Assembly (NCBI RefSeq): GCF_024199925.1
Contig: NZ_JANADR010000001.1
Coordinates: 372,001-436,000 of the forward strand
Origin: Bradyrhizobium sp. CCGUVB1N3
Lineage (GTDB): Bacteria; Pseudomonadota; Alphaproteobacteria; Rhizobiales; Xanthobacteraceae
Direction: 5' to 3'
DNA length: 64,000 bases
The position numbers and the translations under genes are program-made. Shown here one piece after another: positions 33,788 to 42,760 of this stretch. Within the stretch, counting starts at the first letter, position 1, and the number at the start of each line of letters is the position of its first letter. The notes beneath the pieces are model-generated. The model was given only the letters and a program-made list of their open reading frames with translations. It did not search any database and was not told the origin of the DNA.

Positions 33788-35362
33788 ATGGTCACTCTCG
33801 AAAAAGTTGACGCCGTCATCGTCGGGAGCGGGGCGGCCGGATCCATTTTCGCCGCGACGCTGGCGGAAAGCGGAAAGAAGGTGGCCGTGCTCGAACACGG
33901 GCCCGATCGCCGCGAGGATCAATGGATTAGCTCGCAGATATGGGGGCGTCGGCTCAAATGGGGCGGCGCGCCCGTCCTTGCAGACGGCAAGAACCGTTAC
34001 GGACACAATTTCAATTCCGGCTGGCAGGTGGGAGGCTCGACCGTCCATCACTTCGCCAACTGGCCGCGGCTGCAGCCGACGGATTTCCGCATGAAGTCGC
34101 AGTACGACCGTGGGCTCGACTGGCCGATTTCCTATGACGATCTGCGCCCGTTCTACGACCGGATTCAGGCCGACGTCGGTATCTCCGGCGATGCGGCCGC
34201 CGAAGTCTGGCGACCGCCTGGAGCACCCTATCCGCTACCGCCACTGCGCTCCTTCCGTCATGCCGACATCGTGGCGGATGGCATGCGCAAGCTCGGCATG
34301 CGGATCGCGCCGTTACCATCCGCGGTGCTGAGCGAAAGCTACAAGGGACGTGCGGCCTGCATCTATGACGGATGGTGCCATGCTGGATGTCCGATCGGCG
34401 CGATCGGCAACGCAAACGCCGTCTTTCTGCCTCGAGCCGTCAAGGCCGGCGCCGAGATACGGCCGTCCAGCTATGTCACCCGCGTCATACTCGATGCCAA
34501 GGGGGAACGTGCCGTCGGTGTCGAGTATATTGGGCAGGATCGCGAAAGGATGTTTCAGCCCGCGGAGGTCGTCGTGCTTGCGGCCTTCGTGATTCAGAGC
34601 CCGCGTATCCTGTTGAACTCCGTGCACGATCGGCATCCCGCCGGATTGGCGAATTCCAGCGGCCTGCTCGGACGCTATGCAATGACCCACGCGGGATCGG
34701 GAGTCTGGGGATTGTTCGACGAAGACGTCGAAAATCACATGGGCATCAGCGGTGGATTGTTGATGTCCCAGGACGGCTACGCAAAGGACGCGCGGCCTGG
34801 CACGTTCGGCAGCACCATGTGGCAGGTCGGGTTTGCCCAGAAGCCGAACGATATCCTTGGCTTCGCCAACGCGCGCGGCGCGCTGTTCGGCTCCGACCTG
34901 CATGCCCACATGAAGGCGGCGGCGCGCGGCCTGACCCGGATGCTGGGTCTCAACGAGGCGCTGCCTAATCCGGACAACCGCATTATGCTGTCCGATCAGA
35001 AGGACGAGTTCGGGCTTCCTTTGGCGCGCGTCGTTCATTCCTACGATGAGAATGCCCTGAACCTCTGGCGTCATGTCAGCGAGGAGGGACTGCGGATCAT
35101 GTCCGCGGCAGGCGCGAAATTAGCATGGTCCAATCCGGATCCCGGTGGCATCCATTTTCACGGCGGAACGATCATGGGTGATGCGGCCGCTACGTCGGTG
35201 ACCAACGCCTTTGGCCAGACGCACGATATTCCAAACCTCTGGATCGGCGGTCCGGGCTTGTTTCCAACCGAGGGGGCGGTCAATCCGACCTTCACCGTGA
35301 GCGCCTTGGCGTTGAGATCCGCCGAGAAACTGGTGAGCGATTGGAATCTGCAGACCCCATAG
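33788..35362 (+). CDS. GMC-family oxidoreductase, copy 2
   Basis: A 524-residue paralogue of the preceding gene, the same length and alignable end to end without evident gaps. Here the flavin motif is complete (VGSGAAG, Gly13/15/18), and the catalytic pair is His456 with Asn499 (GAVNPTFTV) instead of His-His. The shared segments RLKWGGAP, NWPRLQPTDFRMKS and YDGWCHAGCPIGAIG show an old tandem duplication. The different active-site residue suggests a different substrate or step, or a heterodimer with one altered subunit. It ends the unit. Confidence 0.88.
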   Translation: MVTLEKVDAVIVGSGAAGSIFAATLAESGKKVAVLEHGPDRREDQWISSQIWGRRLKWGGAPVLADGKNRYGHNFNSGWQVGGSTVHHFANWPRLQPTDFRMKSQYDRGLDWPISYDDLRPFYDRIQADVGISGDAAAEVWRPPGAPYPLPPLRSFRHADIVADGMRKLGMRIAPLPSAVLSESYKGRAACIYDGWCHAGCPIGAIGNANAVFLPRAVKAGAEIRPSSYVTRVILDAKGERAVGVEYIGQDRERMFQPAEVVVLAAFVIQSPRILLNSVHDRHPAGLANSSGLLGRYAMTHAGSGVWGLFDEDVENHMGISGGLLMSQDGYAKDARPGTFGSTMWQVGFAQKPNDILGFANARGALFGSDLHAHMKAAARGLTRMLGLNEALPNPDNRIMLSDQKDEFGLPLARVVHSYDENALNLWRHVSEEGLRIMSAAGAKLAWSNPDPGGIHFHGGTIMGDAAATSVTNAFGQTHDIPNLWIGGPGLFPTEGAVNPTFTVSALALRSAEKLVSDWNLQTP

Positions 35363-35642
35363 TCGGGCGCGCTACGGTGGCTGAGGAAAGCTGTCGTCAC
35401 GTTTGGATTTAACCGATCATGCTTGGAGCCAGCTCAAACTTGCTCATGACGGATCGGAACGAAAATCCAATGGATTCAATAAACTCGCGCCGGCATGTGC
35501 GTGTCGCGGCTCGTTCCACGAGGCGCGCTGGCGGCTTAGCGCCATCGTGTTTCACGATGGACGATTTCCGTATCGAGCATTCTCACGCTGAGAGGCAGCG
35601 CCTAGCGTGCTGGCGTGGCAAGGGCACGATGAGGGGAGAACC

Positions 35643-36713
35643 ATGACCAAACATTTCACAACTTCGGAGCGCTTCTGGGCGGATCGGCGGCGGCTACTCG
35701 GTCTTCTCGCCGGGGTTGTGATGGCAAGCTCTGTCTCGCTTGCGGTTGCCCAAACCGGCAAGGAAACCATCACCGTTTATACCGCGCTGGAGAAGGAGCA
35801 ACTCGCTCCCTACAAGGCAGCCTTCGAAAAGGCCCATCCCGACGTTGAGATTTCCTGGCTGCGCGACAGTCCGGGTGTCATACTTGCTCGCCTGCTGGCC
35901 GAGAAGGATAACCCGCGGGCCGATGCCGTCTGGGGTGTTCCGCTCATGCACCTCGTCAGTCTCGAAAAGCTTGGCATGCTCGAGCCCTATGCGCCAAAGG
36001 AGTACGAGAAGCTGAAGCCCCGCTTCCGCGACAGCAAGAACCCGCCGTCCTGGACGGGCATGGACACCTGGATGAGCCTGATCTGCTTCAACACAGTCGA
36101 GGCGAAGAAGCGCAACATTCCGGCGCCCGAGACTTGGGCTGATCTCGCCAAGCCCATTTACAAGGGCCAAATCACCATGCCCAACCCGGCCTCGAGCCAC
36201 ACGGGTTACATGGCAATCAACCATTGGAAGCAGTCGATGGGCGACAAGGCATGGTCCTTCATGGATGGACTGCACGAGAACATCGCGCTTTATACCCATT
36301 CCGGCTCGAAGCCTTGCAAGATGGCCGCGACCGGCGAGTACGTGATTGGAATCTCGACCGACATCACCTCACCGCAGCTCAAGGCCAAGGGCGCGCCGAT
36401 CGACATCATTTTGCCCAAGGACCAGACCGGCTGGGACATCGAGGCCACCGCTATCATCAAGGGCACGAAGAAACTCAAGGCTGCGCAAGAGCTCGCCGAT
36501 TTCTCGGTGAGCAAGGAGGCCAACGACCAGTACAACAAGTTCATGGCGATCGTAGCGTATCCAGGCGAGTTTCCAACGCCGAAGGCCTACCCGTCTGGAG
36601 CGGAAGCGGCCATGGCCGATCAGGACTTGACGGCGAGCGCGCTCGACCGCGAGGCGCTGACCACCGAATGGGTCAAGCGTTACGACGGCAAGTCCGAGCC
36701 GAAGAGCAATTGA
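35643..36713 (+). CDS. Fe3+/2-aminoethylphosphonate-type ABC transporter solute-binding protein
   Basis: A 356-residue periplasmic protein with an N-terminal RRRLLGLLAGVVMASSVSLA signal and VAQ cleavage region. The mature start ETITVYTALEKEQLAPYKAAF and the middle (PETWADLAKPIYKGQITMPNP) are typical of the AfuA/PhnS group. I start at the ATG at 35643, preceded by GAGGGGAG. Ligands in this group range from ferric iron to phosphonates and small organic acids. The enzyme genes downstream suggest an organic acid rather than iron. The 280 bases upstream hold no convincing gene. Confidence 0.87.
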   Translation: MTKHFTTSERFWADRRRLLGLLAGVVMASSVSLAVAQTGKETITVYTALEKEQLAPYKAAFEKAHPDVEISWLRDSPGVILARLLAEKDNPRADAVWGVPLMHLVSLEKLGMLEPYAPKEYEKLKPRFRDSKNPPSWTGMDTWMSLICFNTVEAKKRNIPAPETWADLAKPIYKGQITMPNPASSHTGYMAINHWKQSMGDKAWSFMDGLHENIALYTHSGSKPCKMAATGEYVIGISTDITSPQLKAKGAPIDIILPKDQTGWDIEATAIIKGTKKLKAAQELADFSVSKEANDQYNKFMAIVAYPGEFPTPKAYPSGAEAAMADQDLTASALDREALTTEWVKRYDGKSEPKSN

Positions 36714-36821
36714 AACCCCTGGCGCGGGGGAGGCTGACAAGCCGTCACCACCACTCCTCCCGTTCGCTCGGAGCGCATCCGGTAGAAGCGCGATGGGCCA
36801 TCTGATGCTATCCGGATCCCC

Positions 36822-37913
36822 ATGGTTTCCTCTTCCGGCCCAAACACGCCGCTGCTCACGATCCGCGGCCTAGGCAAGACCTTCGGCCGCCATGCCGTGT
36901 TGAAGGCAATCGACCTCGACGTGCATGACGGCGAGTTCGTGAGCTTTCTTGGGCCTTCGGGCTGTGGAAAGTCGACGCTGCTGCGTATCATCACCGGTCT
37001 GGAACAGCCGAGCGTCGGCGCGATCATGCATGCCGGGCAGAACATCTCGGCGCTCTCGGCAGCCGAGCGCGGCTTCGGCATCCTGTTCCAATCCTATGCG
37101 CTCTTTCCGAACCTCACCGTTCGCCAGAACATCGCCTATGGTCTGAAGGCCAGGGGACGGGCTGCCGACGCGCGCGTCGCCGAGTTGCTGGATATGGTCG
37201 GTCTGCCGGATATCGCCGGCAAGTTTCCGTCACAACTTTCAGGGGGCCAGCAGCAGCGCGTCGCCCTGGCGCGCGCGCTCGCGCCGAGCCCGGAGCTACT
37301 TCTTCTCGACGAGCCGCTGAGCGCGCTCGATGCCAAGGTTCGTGTCCATCTCCGAGAACAGATCAAGGATCTGCAGCGCCGGCTCGGCATTACCACCATC
37401 ATGGTTACGCACGATCAGGAAGAAGCGCTCGCCATGGCCGACCGGATCGTGGTCATGAACCACGGCACTGTCGAGCAGGTTGGAACGGCCGCCGAAATCT
37501 ACAACCATCCCGCGTCGCTCTTCGTCGCTGGTTTCGTCGGCAAGATGAACGTGTTGCCGGGGCGAATGTCCGGTCTGCAGTTCATGCCGCAAGACGCGTC
37601 GGCTAGGATCGAACTTGCGTCCGGTGGGCAGGATGGCGCCGCCAGACTCTGTGTAAGGCCTGAGGATATCAAGGTCTCGGCTGCGGCGCAGACACAGGCT
37701 TGCAACGGCGCATCCGCGACAGTAACGGCCATGGAATTCCTCGGTGCGTTCAGTCGCATGCGGCTCGTCGTGCCGGCCTGGGGCGGTGTGGAACTTACGG
37801 CAGAAGTTGCTGCCCGCCAGATGCGTGAACTGGCGATCGGGCCTGGAGCCGCAGTGTCGGTGGCGCTCGATCCCGCACGCCTGCAAGTGCTTCCGGTCCC
37901 CGGCGATGCGTGA
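36822..37913 (+). CDS. Fe3+/2-aminoethylphosphonate-type ABC transporter ATP-binding protein
   Basis: A 363-residue ATPase with Walker [14 protein letters not shown]-loop LFQSYALFPN, signature [15 protein letters not shown], Walker B LLLDEPLSALDAK and switch VTHDQEEAL, plus a C-terminal TOBE-like regulatory domain. It follows the binding protein gene after about 108 bases and its stop overlaps the permease start by eight bases, so the three form one importer. Confidence 0.88.
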   Translation: MVSSSGPNTPLLTIRGLGKTFGRHAVLKAIDLDVHDGEFVSFLGPSGCGKSTLLRIITGLEQPSVGAIMHAGQNISALSAAERGFGILFQSYALFPNLTVRQNIAYGLKARGRAADARVAELLDMVGLPDIAGKFPSQLSGGQQQRVALARALAPSPELLLLDEPLSALDAKVRVHLREQIKDLQRRLGITTIMVTHDQEEALAMADRIVVMNHGTVEQVGTAAEIYNHPASLFVAGFVGKMNVLPGRMSGLQFMPQDASARIELASGGQDGAARLCVRPEDIKVSAAAQTQACNGASATVTAMEFLGAFSRMRLVVPAWGGVELTAEVAARQMRELAIGPGAAVSVALDPARLQVLPVPGDA

Positions 37914-39651
37914 CACCATCGCGCGAGACCGCCGACGTCGCTCGCCTCTGCTTTCCGAGTCCGTGCTGCGGCTTATCCTGACGGCCGTCTTGCTCTTGGT
38001 GTTGGTCGTTTTGGTGCTGTTGCCGGTTGGTGCGATCCTCGGCAAGAGTCTGGAGGATCAGAATGGCGCCTTCGTCGGCCTCGCCAATTTCCGAGACTAT
38101 CTCGCCAATCCCTCGCTTACGCGCTCGATCGGCAACAGCCTGCTGCTCGGCCTGCTGACGACGACGATCACAGCGTCGCTGGCGTTTCTCTACGCGTACG
38201 CGCTCTCGCGTAGCTGCATGCCGTTGAAGCCGCTGTTTCGCGGTATCGGGCTCCTGCCGATCCTGTCCCCCTCGCTGCTGCCGGCGATCGCGCTGACCTA
38301 TCTCTTCGGCAACCAGGGCTTTCTCAAGGATCTACTCGGCAGTGGCTCGATTTACGGGCTGTCTGGCATCGTCTCGGCGCAGGTCTTTTACTGCTTCCCT
38401 CACGCACTGATGATCCTGGTTACAGCGCTCGGTCTCTCGGATGCGCGCCTCTACGAGGCGGCCGAGACGCTCGGCGCCTCGCGCTCTCGCATGTTCCGCA
38501 CGATCACGCTGCCGGGCGCACGTTTCGGGCTGATCAGCGCCGTCTTCGTCGTCTTCACCATCGCGGTCACCGATTTCGGCGTGGCGAAAGTGATCGGCGG
38601 GCAGTTCAACGTGCTTTCGATTGACATCTACAAGCAGGTTATCGGCCAGCAGAACTTCCGAATGGGCGCCATCGTCGGCGTGATTTTGCTGCTGCCGGCG
38701 GTTCTGTCCTTCGGCGTCGACCTCTACGTCCGGCGCCGGCAGACATCAATGCTGGGTGCGCGTGCCGTCGTGCTTGTACCCAGGCCGCGCCGCGGGTTTG
38801 ACCTGGTCATGCTCGTGGTTGCGAGCGTGATCGCAGCGTTCATTCTTTTGCTCGTCGGCACGGCTTTGTTCGCTTCCTTCGTGTCATTCTGGCCGTACGA
38901 TCTCAGCCTCTCGTTGAAGAATTACGACTTCTCCTCCTATGACGCCGCGGGCTGGTCCTCCTATGCCAACAGCCTGAAGATGGCGGCGCTGACTGCGCTG
39001 ATTGGCACGGTCTGCGCCTTCGGTGGCGCCTATCTGGTCGAGAAGGGTCCGGGGCCCACGCTGCCGCGCGCGCTCTACCGCGGCCTCGCGATGCTGCCGA
39101 TCGCCGTTCCGGGGCTCGTGCTAGGCCTCGGCTACATCTTCTTCTTCAACAGCACGGCGAACCCGCTGAACGGCGTCTATGGTGGCCTGTCGATCCTCGT
39201 GATGGCGACGGTAGCGCATTATTACACCGTGCCGCATCTGATGGCGGTAACGGCGCTGAAGCAGATCGACGACGAGATCGAGGAGGCTGCGGCGGCCCTC
39301 GGCGTTGCGTTCTGGCGAACCTTCGCGCGGGTCACGCTGCCAATTTGCACACCGACCGTGATCGACATCGCGACCTATTTCTTCCTCAACGCGATGACCA
39401 CGATCGGCGCGGTCGTCTTCCTCTATGCCCCCGCCACCAAGCTCGCCTCCGTCGCCGTGGTCGAGATGGACGACACGGGCGATACGGCCGCTGCGGCCGC
39501 CATGGCGGTGATGATCCTGCTAACGGCAGCGGCGGTGAAGGTCATCCAGATGTTCCTGACCTCGGTGATCGTGGCTCGGACCCAGGCCTGGCGCCGGCGC
39601 GGCGAGGGAGACTTGATTGACGACGTTGGACATGCTTCATCGGTGGCTTGA
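37906..39651 (+). CDS. Fused two-domain ABC transporter permease
   Basis: A 581-residue permease that joins two membrane domains, each with its own coupling loop: YEAAETLGASRSRMFRTITLP in the first half and EEAAAALGVAFWRTFARVTLP in the second. About twelve hydrophobic segments are visible. Such fused permeases are known for FbpB/AfuB and PhnV-type systems. The true start is the ATG at 37906 overlapping the ATPase stop; the longer frame to 37744 is shadow of the ATPase. Confidence 0.88.
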   Translation: MRDTIARDRRRRSPLLSESVLRLILTAVLLLVLVVLVLLPVGAILGKSLEDQNGAFVGLANFRDYLANPSLTRSIGNSLLLGLLTTTITASLAFLYAYALSRSCMPLKPLFRGIGLLPILSPSLLPAIALTYLFGNQGFLKDLLGSGSIYGLSGIVSAQVFYCFPHALMILVTALGLSDARLYEAAETLGASRSRMFRTITLPGARFGLISAVFVVFTIAVTDFGVAKVIGGQFNVLSIDIYKQVIGQQNFRMGAIVGVILLLPAVLSFGVDLYVRRRQTSMLGARAVVLVPRPRRGFDLVMLVVASVIAAFILLLVGTALFASFVSFWPYDLSLSLKNYDFSSYDAAGWSSYANSLKMAALTALIGTVCAFGGAYLVEKGPGPTLPRALYRGLAMLPIAVPGLVLGLGYIFFFNSTANPLNGVYGGLSILVMATVAHYYTVPHLMAVTALKQIDDEIEEAAAALGVAFWRTFARVTLPICTPTVIDIATYFFLNAMTTIGAVVFLYAPATKLASVAVVEMDDTGDTAAAAAMAVMILLTAAAVKVIQMFLTSVIVARTQAWRRRGEGDLIDDVGHASSVA

Positions 39652-39674
39652 CGGTGCGAACCCCGGGACCCGCG

Positions 39675-40619
39675 ATGCGGCAATACACGGGAGCTCCGGA
39701 GCCGATCCGGATCAATGTCAGCTCCCGAATTGACCTTCTGACGCTACGACTCTTCGTTGCGATCGTCGAGGAGCGCAGCATTGCGCGCGCAGCAGATCGC
39801 GAGGGTATTGCCGCCTCCGCCGTGAGCAAGCGTATCGGGGACCTCGAGCAGGCTCTGCGCACGGAACTGCTGCTCCGCCATCGCCAGGGCATCGAGCCGA
39901 CAGCCGCCGGTCAGGCGCTCCTCCAGCATGCGCGGCTCATCATGCGCAATCTGGCGGAGCTGGAGGCCGAGCTCGTCGATTTCTCGGCAGGCACGCGTGG
40001 GCAGGTTCGGATCTGCGCGAATGAATCGACGCTATTCGGCTTCATCCCAGAGCAACTTGCACGATTCGCCGAGTGTTACCCGGATGTGCGCGTCGAGCTG
40101 CAGTCCAATCTCAGCCCGATGAATATTCAGGCCGTGATGGACAACAGCGCCGACATCGGCATCTTCTCCGGCGATCTGCCCACTGGTGAGCTCGTGGTCC
40201 ATTCCTGCTTCAAGGACAGGCTCGTCGTAGTTGTGCCGGCCGGACACACTCTGGCGAAACGGGATGGTGTTGGTTTCGCCGAGTTGCTCGGCTACGATTT
40301 GATCGAGCAGGAGCCGCGCAGCTCGATCCAGACCCTGCTGCTGAAGAACGCCGGAGGGCTCGGCAACATCCCGCGTTCGCGCGTCCGGGTTGGTGGCTTT
40401 GATGCCGTCTGCCGCATGGTGGAGGCCGGGCTCGGGCTCGGCATCATCCCCGACCGGCTCGCGGCCAAGCTCGGTCCCGTGATGGATATCGCGATCGTCG
40501 CGCTCGAGGAGGACTGGGCGGTTCGCGAGCACAAGATTTGCGTGCGCAACGATGCCGAGCTTCCTGTGGCGACCCGCCTGCTGCTTCGCCATCTGCTCGA
40601 GGCCGCTCAAGCATCGTGA
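39675..40619 (+). CDS. LysR-family transcriptional regulator
   Basis: A 314-residue LysR protein with an N-terminal helix-turn-helix (LRLFVAIVEERSIARAADREGIAASAVSKRIGDLE read in parts) and a C-terminal co-inducer-binding domain with the VPAGHTLAKRD and GLGLGIIPDRLA segments. Start codon choice is uncertain: ATG at 39675 or GTG/TTG slightly upstream. It lies between the ABC permease and the leuC homologue on the same strand, rather than divergent as is common for LysR genes. It probably controls both transporter and leuCDB genes. Confidence 0.86.
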   Translation: MRQYTGAPEPIRINVSSRIDLLTLRLFVAIVEERSIARAADREGIAASAVSKRIGDLEQALRTELLLRHRQGIEPTAAGQALLQHARLIMRNLAELEAELVDFSAGTRGQVRICANESTLFGFIPEQLARFAECYPDVRVELQSNLSPMNIQAVMDNSADIGIFSGDLPTGELVVHSCFKDRLVVVVPAGHTLAKRDGVGFAELLGYDLIEQEPRSSIQTLLLKNAGGLGNIPRSRVRVGGFDAVCRMVEAGLGLGIIPDRLAAKLGPVMDIAIVALEEDWAVREHKICVRNDAELPVATRLLLRHLLEAAQAS

Positions 40620-40722
40620 ACCACGCCGCTCGCTTGGCGAACCACGACTTCCGCCCGCCGTTCCGGCTTTCTATCCAAATGATGGAGCCGCTTCAGGCTT
40701 TGCCTGACTGGGAGCGAGTGTC

Positions 40723-42126
40723 GTGTCCGGCACAATGTTTGAGAAGATCTGGGACAGCCACACGGTCTACGAGCGGCCAGACGGGCAGACGCTGCTCTAT
40801 ATCGACCGACACTATGTTGGCGACGATCTGCCGCTCGAGGCCTTCGAGGCCCTGCGGCGCAAGGGGCTCAAGGTCCGCAGGCCCGACCTGACCTTCGCCA
40901 TGCCGGATCATTACGTCTCGACCCGCGGCCGCAGCCTTGCCGATACGGTCGATGCCGAGCGCCGCGAACTGATCGAGGAACTCGTTCGCTTCACGGCGGA
41001 GAATGGGATCTTTCTCTTTCCACTCGGCGATCCCAGGCAGGGCATCGTCCATGTCGTTGGGCCAGAGCAGGGGCTGAGCCAGCCGGGCATGACGATCGTC
41101 TGCGGGGATAGCCATACGTCGACCCATGGCGCGCTCGGCGCGCTCGGATTCGGCATCGGCGCGGCCGAGGTCAGTCATGTCTTCGCCACGCAGACGCTCT
41201 GGCAGCGCAAGCCGCGCACCATGCGCGTGACGGTGAGCGGTGCACCTGGGCCGGGCGTGGTCGCTAAGGATATCGTCATGGGCATCATCGCCCATATCGG
41301 CGTTGCGGGCGCGGCCGGCCACGTTATCGAATATGCCGGCAGCACCATTTGCGGCCTCACGATGGAGGGCCGCATGACTCTGTGCAACATGTCGATCGAG
41401 GCCGGCGCGCGCGCCGGGATGGTGGCGCCCGACGCTGCAACCTTAGCCTATCTCAAGAGCCGCCCCTTCGTGCCGAAGGGAGCGCAATGGGAGAATGTGG
41501 TCGCGCGTTGGACGGCGCTGGCCAGCGAGGCGGACGCGGTCTTCGACCGCGAGGTCGCGCTCGACGCTGCCGAGATCGCACCGATGGTTTCCTGGGGCAC
41601 AAGCCCCGAGGACGCCGGGCCGATCACTGGCCGGATACCGGACCCACGCAGCATCGTCGATCCTATCAAGCGCGCTCGGATCGAGAAGGGGCTCGCTTAT
41701 ATGGGGCTGGACGCCGGCACGGCGCTTGAGGGGCTGTCGGTCGACCGCGTCTTTATCGGCTCCTGCACCAATGGCCGCATCGAGGACCTGCGCATGGCCG
41801 CTTCTGTGCTCCAGGGACGGCGCACGGCGGTGCCGACGCTGGTCGTGCCCGGATCCGGACAGGTGAGGGCGCAGGCCGAAGCCGAAGGGCTCGACCGCAT
41901 CTTTCTCGAGGCTGGCTGTGACTGGCGCCATGCCGGCTGCTCGATGTGTCTCGCCATCAATGGCGACATGCTCTCGGAAGGCGAGCGTTGCGCATCCACC
42001 ACCAATCGCAACTTCGTCGGACGGCAGGGTCGGGGCTCCCGTACGCATCTCATGAGCCCGCCTATGGCGGCCGCTGCTGCCGTCGCTGGTCGCCTCATCG
42101 ATGTCCGCCAACTGAGTGGGGCATGA
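40723..42126 (+). CDS. leuC: 3-isopropylmalate dehydratase-like large subunit
   Basis: A 467-residue aconitase-superfamily protein with a GTG start preceded by GGAGCGAG. Conserved elements include CGDSHTSTHGALGALGFGIG, the iron-sulfur ligands in GSCTNGR and CSMC, and TTNRNFVGRQG. Length and motifs fit LeuC. Overlap with leuD (ATGA) indicates a complex. The absence of leuA and the presence of a dedicated importer argue for a catabolic isomerisation of a 2-substituted malate rather than leucine synthesis, although a second leucine set cannot be excluded. Confidence 0.87.
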   Translation: MSGTMFEKIWDSHTVYERPDGQTLLYIDRHYVGDDLPLEAFEALRRKGLKVRRPDLTFAMPDHYVSTRGRSLADTVDAERRELIEELVRFTAENGIFLFPLGDPRQGIVHVVGPEQGLSQPGMTIVCGDSHTSTHGALGALGFGIGAAEVSHVFATQTLWQRKPRTMRVTVSGAPGPGVVAKDIVMGIIAHIGVAGAAGHVIEYAGSTICGLTMEGRMTLCNMSIEAGARAGMVAPDAATLAYLKSRPFVPKGAQWENVVARWTALASEADAVFDREVALDAAEIAPMVSWGTSPEDAGPITGRIPDPRSIVDPIKRARIEKGLAYMGLDAGTALEGLSVDRVFIGSCTNGRIEDLRMAASVLQGRRTAVPTLVVPGSGQVRAQAEAEGLDRIFLEAGCDWRHAGCSMCLAINGDMLSEGERCASTTNRNFVGRQGRGSRTHLMSPPMAAAAAVAGRLIDVRQLSGA

Positions 42127-42713
42127 GCATGGAACCCCTTACCCGCATCACGGCGGTGGCTGCTCCCATCGAGGGAGCCGATATTGACACGGACCAGATC
42201 CTCCCGGCCCGCTTCATGCACAAGCGCCGCATTGATTACGGCCAGTACTGCTTTCACGACCAACGCTTCGACCCCAGTGGAAGACCGCGCGCCGAGTTCG
42301 TGCTCAACTGGCCGGGCTTCCGGCAACCGGCGATCCTCGTCGGAGACCGCAACTTCGGCTGCGGCTCATCGCGCGAACAGGCTGTCCATACGCTCGCTGA
42401 TTTCGGCATCCGCAGCGTCATTGCCGTCAGCTTCGGCGACATCTTCCAGACCAATTGCCTCAAGAACGGCCTGCTGCCCGTCGCGCTGCCCGAGGAGGCG
42501 GTGCGGGCGCTGCGCGCCAGCCTCGCGGCCTCTCCCGGTCGCCCGCTGACGGTTGATCTCGAAGCTGAGCTGGTGATCGAGGCCGACGGCACCGTGCACC
42601 CGTTCTCAGTCGATCCATTCGGCCGGGCCTGCCTCCTCGCTGGGCTCGACGAGATCGACTACACGCTGACGTTGCTGGATCGGGTCAGCGATTTCGAGAT
42701 CGAAAGGGAGTGA
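42123..42713 (+). CDS. leuD: 3-isopropylmalate dehydratase-like small subunit
   Basis: A 196-residue swivel-domain subunit. It shows [15 protein letters not shown], the substrate loop [15 protein letters not shown], and [21 protein letters not shown], all standard for LeuD. The start is the ATG at 42123 that overlaps the leuC stop; an alternative ATG lies two codons later. Together with LeuC it should isomerise a substituted malate. Confidence 0.88.
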   Translation: MSMEPLTRITAVAAPIEGADIDTDQILPARFMHKRRIDYGQYCFHDQRFDPSGRPRAEFVLNWPGFRQPAILVGDRNFGCGSSREQAVHTLADFGIRSVIAVSFGDIFQTNCLKNGLLPVALPEEAVRALRASLAASPGRPLTVDLEAELVIEADGTVHPFSVDPFGRACLLAGLDEIDYTLTLLDRVSDFEIERE

Positions 42714-42760
42714 CGGCTCAGTCCGTTGCCGCTCTTTTCACTGACATGTCGGAGATATTC

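Noticed and set aside
32186..35362. The two GMC genes as an assembly duplication
   Set aside because: The proteins are clearly diverged, with many substitutions including active-site ones, so they are true paralogues and not an assembly artefact.
35419..35646. A 75-codon frame ahead of the AfuA/PhnS-type binding protein gene
   Set aside because: Composition and lack of a ribosome-binding site do not support it; it overlaps the binding protein start and probably represents leader sequence.
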